This document shows, piece after piece, positions 60,716 through 64,000 of a stretch of DNA of 64,000 bases. A program made the translations under genes and the position numbers. The stretch's first letter is position 1. Every line of letters begins with the position of its first letter. The stretch comes from Salinibacterium sp. SWN167 (GTDB lineage Bacteria > Actinomycetota > Actinomycetes > Actinomycetales > Microbacteriaceae), in the NCBI RefSeq assembly GCF_015864665.1, contig NZ_JADYWU010000001.1, forward strand, positions 1,116,001 through 1,180,000. Direction: 5' to 3'. The notes beneath the pieces were generated by a model. The model searched no databases and had not been told where the DNA came from. It was given only the letters and a program-made list of their open reading frames with translations.

Positions 60716-61822
60716 ATGAAGAATCTGCTGGCTGATCGCCCCCTCTCGTTCCTCGTGAAGAAGAACCAGGAACCTCGCTCGGTTGAAGAGCGTGAAGCAA
60801 TTCTGGCGAACCCCGGCTTTGGGGTGAACTTTACCGACCACATGGTCGACATTTGTTGGTCGGAGCAGGGCGGTTGGCACCGTCCCCGTGTGCAGCCGTA
60901 TGGGCCGATCGCGCTCGACCCTGCCGCTGCGGTGCTCCACTACGCCCAAGAAGTCTTCGAGGGTCTCAAGGCTTTCCGTCATGAAGACGGCTCGATCTGG
61001 TGCTTCCGCCCCGAAGCGAACGGTGCTCGTCTGCAGCGTTCCGCAGCCCGCATGGCGCTGCCCGAGCTGCCGGTAAACGAATTCGTGAACTCGCTCAAGC
61101 AGCTCATCGCGGTCGATGGCGACTGGGTGCCGAGCGCGCCCGAGACCAGCCTCTACCTGCGTCCCTTTATGTTCGCTAAAGAGGCGTTCCTCGGTGTGCG
61201 CGCTGCGAAGAAGGTCAATTACTACGTGATCGCGAGCCCCGCCGGCGCTTACTTTGCTGGCGGCGTTGCCCCGGTATCGATCTGGGTCTCCACGAACTTC
61301 ACTCGTGCAGGCAAGGGCGGAACAGGGGCGGCCAAGACGGGCGGCAACTACGCGTCGTCTCTCGTGGCCCAGCAGGAGGCATCCGCTCAGGGCTGTGCTC
61401 AAGTGCTGTTTTTGGATGCCGAAGAGGGCAAGTACATCGAAGAGCTCGGTGGCATGAACGTGGTTCTCGTCAAGAAAGACGGAACCCTCGTCACCCCGCA
61501 GTCGGAGTCGATTTTGGAAGGCATCACGCGCGACTCGGTGCTTCAGCTTGCTGAAGATCGCGGTCACAAGGTTGAACGTCGTCGCGTCACTCTCGAAGAG
61601 TGGCGTGAGGGTGTGGCCTCGGGCGACATCACCGAAGTGTTCGCGTGTGGCACTGCCGCAGTGATCACGCCTATTGCTCTGCTCAAGGGCGAAGGTTTTG
61701 AAATTGGGTCGGCGGATGCTCCCGCCGGCGAACTGACGATGTCGCTGCGCGAAGAGCTCACCGACATCCAATATGGCCGTCGCGAAGATAAGCACGGCTG
61801 GATGACGAGGCTCGACGCATGA
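60716..61822 (+). CDS. ilvE: branched-chain amino acid aminotransferase
   Basis: This 368-residue fold-type IV PLP enzyme transfers amino groups to branched 2-keto acids. The PLP Lys is in AAKTGGNYASS (about residue 205). Other marks are YAQEVFEGLKAFR, RLQRSAARM, YLRPFMFA, ELGGMNVV, GTLVTPQSESILEGITRDSVL and the C-terminal GTAAVITP. AAGGAC precedes the ATG at 60716; an adjacent TTG is less likely. It overlaps the next gene by ATGA. Confidence 0.95.
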   Translation: MKNLLADRPLSFLVKKNQEPRSVEEREAILANPGFGVNFTDHMVDICWSEQGGWHRPRVQPYGPIALDPAAAVLHYAQEVFEGLKAFRHEDGSIWCFRPEANGARLQRSAARMALPELPVNEFVNSLKQLIAVDGDWVPSAPETSLYLRPFMFAKEAFLGVRAAKKVNYYVIASPAGAYFAGGVAPVSIWVSTNFTRAGKGGTGAAKTGGNYASSLVAQQEASAQGCAQVLFLDAEEGKYIEELGGMNVVLVKKDGTLVTPQSESILEGITRDSVLQLAEDRGHKVERRRVTLEEWREGVASGDITEVFACGTAAVITPIALLKGEGFEIGSADAPAGELTMSLREELTDIQYGRREDKHGWMTRLDA

Positions 61823-62589
61823 AGGTAGCTCGGTTCAGTTCTGGCACGGGAGCCCGCTACGGGATCATCGATGGCGACGAAATTGTTGTACTGACGGGTG
61901 ACCCGATGTTCAACGGTTTCGAGACCACCGATGAGCGTTTGCCGCTCGCGGACATCAAGTTGCTGGCGCCGGTCATCCCTCGTTCGAAGGTCGTGGCGTT
62001 CGGTCGCAACTATGCCGAGCACGCCAAGGAGCTCGGCAACGAGGTTCCGGATGCTCCCATGATGTTCATCAAGCCGAACACGTCTGTCGTGGGCCCCGGC
62101 GATGCGATCATGTTGCCTCCGCAGTCGGAAGAGGTCGCGTTTGAGGGAGAGCTTGCCGTCATCATTGGCAGCATTGCCAAGAACGTTGCTGAAGCCGATG
62201 TCGACAGTGTGATCTTTGGCTACACGATCGCCAACGACGTCACGGCTCGCGACCTGCAGAAGTCTGATGGCCAGTGGTCACGTGCCAAGGGCTTCGACAC
62301 GTTCTGCCCGCTCGGACCGGTAATCGAGACTGAGTTCGTGGTGGGCTCGCAGAGCATCCGCACCACCGTCAATGGCGACCTCAAGCAAGACGGCACCGTC
62401 GACCAGATGATTCATTCTGTTGCTGCGCAGGTCGTCTATGCTTCGGCCGCATTCACGCTGTTGCCCGGTGACATTCTTCTCACGGGCACGCCTGCCGGTG
62501 TTGGCCCGCTCGTGCACGGCGACACCGTCGAGATCACGATCGAGGGCATCGGCACGCTGAGCAACCCGGTTCGTTCTATCGCCAAGTAG
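61819..62589 (+). CDS. fumarylacetoacetate hydrolase family protein
   Basis: This 256-residue FAH-superfamily protein has CxxxYxxH-like start VVAFGRNYAEHAKE, the metal-binding VAFEGELAVIIG and NDVTARDLQ, the segment AKGFDTFCPLGP, and LPGDILLTGTPAGVGPL. Relatives hydrate or decarboxylate 2-oxo acids such as hydroxy-hepta-dienedioate, or act as acylpyruvases or oxaloacetate decarboxylases. It is coupled by ATGA to ilvE and precedes gltX, a conserved actinobacterial order. The substrate is not fixed; a housekeeping oxo-acid role is likely. Confidence 0.9.
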   Translation: MKVARFSSGTGARYGIIDGDEIVVLTGDPMFNGFETTDERLPLADIKLLAPVIPRSKVVAFGRNYAEHAKELGNEVPDAPMMFIKPNTSVVGPGDAIMLPPQSEEVAFEGELAVIIGSIAKNVAEADVDSVIFGYTIANDVTARDLQKSDGQWSRAKGFDTFCPLGPVIETEFVVGSQSIRTTVNGDLKQDGTVDQMIHSVAAQVVYASAAFTLLPGDILLTGTPAGVGPLVHGDTVEITIEGIGTLSNPVRSIAK

Positions 62590-62596
62590 GCGTCGT

Positions 62597-62627
62597 CGCA
62601 GAATCGCCCGCAATGGGCGGTTCTGCG
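62597..62627 (+). terminator. terminator after the FAH-family gene
   Basis: CGCAGAATCGCCC and GGGCGGTTCTGCG form a 13-bp stem with one T-G pair around GCAAT. It ends four bases before the gltX -10 element. Confidence 0.75.
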
Positions 62628-62630
62628 GCT

Positions 62631-62643
62631 TAGAATAGTGGCA
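62631..62643 (+). promoter_or_regulatory. leaderless-type -10 element, TAGAAT, for gltX
   Basis: TAGAAT (62631-62636) lies seven bases before the ATG at 62644, directly after the preceding terminator. It is the closest match to the actinobacterial TAnnnT consensus of this set. Confidence 0.65.
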
Positions 62644-64000
62644 ATGTCTGCGCCATTTTCTACTGCAACCGCTTCCGACGTTCGCGTTCGGTTTTGTCCG
62701 TCTCCTACCGGAACGCCCCACGTTGGGCTGATCCGCACTGCCCTGTTCAACTGGGCTTATGCGCGTCACACCGGCGGCAAGATGGTGTTCCGTATTGAAG
62801 ATACGGATGCCGCTCGCGACAGCGAAGAGAGCTACCTGCAGCTTCTCGACGCCATGCGCTGGTTGGGGTTGGACTGGGACGAGGGCGTGGAGACCGGTGG
62901 GCCGAATGGACCCTACCGCCAGTCGCAGCGCACCGACATTTACCTTGAGGTCATCGAGAAGCTGAAGGCTTCCGGTCACCTCTACGAGTCTTTTGCGACG
63001 GGTGAAGAGATCGAGGCCCGCAACGTGGCCAACGGTCGCGACCCCAAGCAGGGCTACGACAACTTCGAGCGCGACCTCACCGCTGAGCAGATCGCGGCAT
63101 TCAAAGAAGAGGGCCGCAAGCCGGCTTTGCGTTTGCGCGTTCCGGACTCCGACTTGAGCTTCGACGACCTGGTTCGGGGCGACATCACGTTCCCCGCCGG
63201 TTCGTTCTCTGACTTCGTGGTGGTGCGCCCGAACGGTGCTCCGCTCTACACATTTGTGAACCCGGTGGATGACGCGCTCATGGGCATCACGCACGTGCTG
63301 CGCGGTGAAGACCTGCTCTCGAGCACTCCGCGCCAGATCGCCCTCTACACGGCGCTCATTGAGATCGGCCTCACAGATGCCATCCCGCGCTTCGGTCACC
63401 TTCCTTACGTGATGGGTGAGGGCAACAAGAAGCTCTCGAAGCGCGACCCCGAGTCGAACCTGTTCTTGCACCGCGACCGCGGGTTCATTCCCGAGGGGCT
63501 CATCAACTACCTCTCGCTGTTGGGCTGGTCGCTCGCACCCGACCGCGACGTGTTCTCGATCGAGGAGCTCATTGGGGCCTTCGACGTGGAGAACGTGAAC
63601 CCGAACCCGGCCCGCTTCGATGTGAAGAAGGCGGAGTCGTTGAATGGCGACCACATCCGTCTGCTGTCGGCGGAGGAATTCGCTGGCCGTCTCGTGCCGT
63701 ACCTCGTTGCTGCTGACGTCATTTCGGCTGAGCCGACCGAGGCTGAGCTGGCGACGCTCGCCGCTGCCGCGCCTCTCGTGCAGGAGCGCATGCAGTTGCT
63801 GGGCGATGCTCCCGCGCTCTTGCAGTTCTTGTTCACGGCGGATGCTGACCTCACGGTTGACGCGGATGCGATGCCGAAGGCTGAGGGCCCCGAGGTTCTG
63901 GATGCTGCGATTGCTGTGCTGACCGAGCTCGATTCGTGGACGCACGATGCTATTGAGGCAGCGTTGCGCGCCGAGCTCATCGAAGTGAAAGAGATGAAGC
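62644..64000 (+). CDS. gltX: glutamyl-tRNA synthetase (3' end beyond window)
   Basis: The first 452 residues of a class I aminoacyl-tRNA synthetase charge tRNA-Glu. The HIGH-type motif is in [16 protein letters not shown] (about 18-33) and KMSKS appears as KLSKR. Further signatures include FRIEDTD, GLDWDEG, YRQSQR, LRLRVPD and [17 protein letters not shown]. The zinc-site cysteines found in E. coli GltX are not seen, as in other Actinobacteria. The gene is open to the right edge, so only the C-terminal anticodon-binding end is missing. Confidence 0.95.
   Translation, partial: MSAPFSTATASDVRVRFCPSPTGTPHVGLIRTALFNWAYARHTGGKMVFRIEDTDAARDSEESYLQLLDAMRWLGLDWDEGVETGGPNGPYRQSQRTDIYLEVIEKLKASGHLYESFATGEEIEARNVANGRDPKQGYDNFERDLTAEQIAAFKEEGRKPALRLRVPDSDLSFDDLVRGDITFPAGSFSDFVVVRPNGAPLYTFVNPVDDALMGITHVLRGEDLLSSTPRQIALYTALIEIGLTDAIPRFGHLPYVMGEGNKKLSKRDPESNLFLHRDRGFIPEGLINYLSLLGWSLAPDRDVFSIEELIGAFDVENVNPNPARFDVKKAESLNGDHIRLLSAEEFAGRLVPYLVAADVISAEPTEAELATLAAAAPLVQERMQLLGDAPALLQFLFTADADLTVDADAMPKAEGPEVLDAAIAVLTELDSWTHDAIEAALRAELIEVKEMK

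Overview
The window is a contiguous piece of a high-GC actinobacterial chromosome, roughly 60% GC by eye. Gene content and order point to the family Microbacteriaceae (Salinibacterium/Leifsonia-like; the genus is a guess). The evidence is two WhiB iron-sulfur regulators, MtrA-MtrB-LpqB, PdtaS, DUF3499, Rv3235-family and Rv3259-type proteins, a sortase-E-type LAYTG surface protein, and frequent GTG starts without a Shine-Dalgarno sequence. I see no phage, transposase, CRISPR array or rRNA. There is one tRNA gene (Lys, anticodon CTT).

Layout. 0-10 kb holds mannose and GDP-sugar metabolism with envelope glycosylation: manA (5' truncated), two tandem gmd-like dehydratases, whiB2-type, a giant membrane GT2 glycosyltransferase, a DUF5719 protein, a degenerate metallopeptidase-family protein, DUF3499 and manB. 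This matches the M. tuberculosis neighbourhood Rv3255c-Rv3260c. 9.9-17.2 kb is the conserved but little-understood membrane cluster RDD / SpoIIM / DUF58 / MoxR / DUF4350 / DUF4129 / polytopic membrane protein. 17.3-25.9 kb is mtrA-mtrB-lpqB, comFC, hpf and secA, the last closed by a perfect 20-bp terminator stem. 26-32.5 kb holds small conserved actinobacterial genes, a SAF-domain/ParA-like pair, pdtaS, whiB1-type and bcp.

32.5-43.1 kb is more accessory: tRNA-Lys, a short-chain dehydrogenase, a LAYTG-anchored surface protein, an M23 peptidase, a C26 glutamine-amidotransferase-like hydrolase, and a TetR / MMPL / YhgE-Pip module. The MMPL protein carries a C-terminal domain that looks like an ABC ATPase stripped of its catalytic motifs. 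43.1-46.5 kb holds a HEXXH lipoprotein and otsA-otsB (trehalose). 46.5-64 kb is the branched-chain amino acid/serine/leucine locus: ilvD, ilvB, ilvN, ilvC, then serA, leuB, ilvE, a fumarylacetoacetase-family gene and gltX. Between ilvC and serA lie about 5.8 kb of unrelated genes (DUF1353, Pr6Pr, ThiF-like, MFS efflux with a divergent TetR, META lipoprotein, DoxX).

The window is mostly core chromosome. The most promising less-described items are the TetR-MMPL/pseudo-ABC-YhgE module, with an operator sitting exactly between the promoter elements, and a recurrent TAnnnT-N6/7-start architecture at ten genes that implies widespread leaderless transcription. Two perfect DnaA-box nonamers lie in neighbouring intergenic regions, and the hexamer GGATGC/GCATCC is clearly over-represented.
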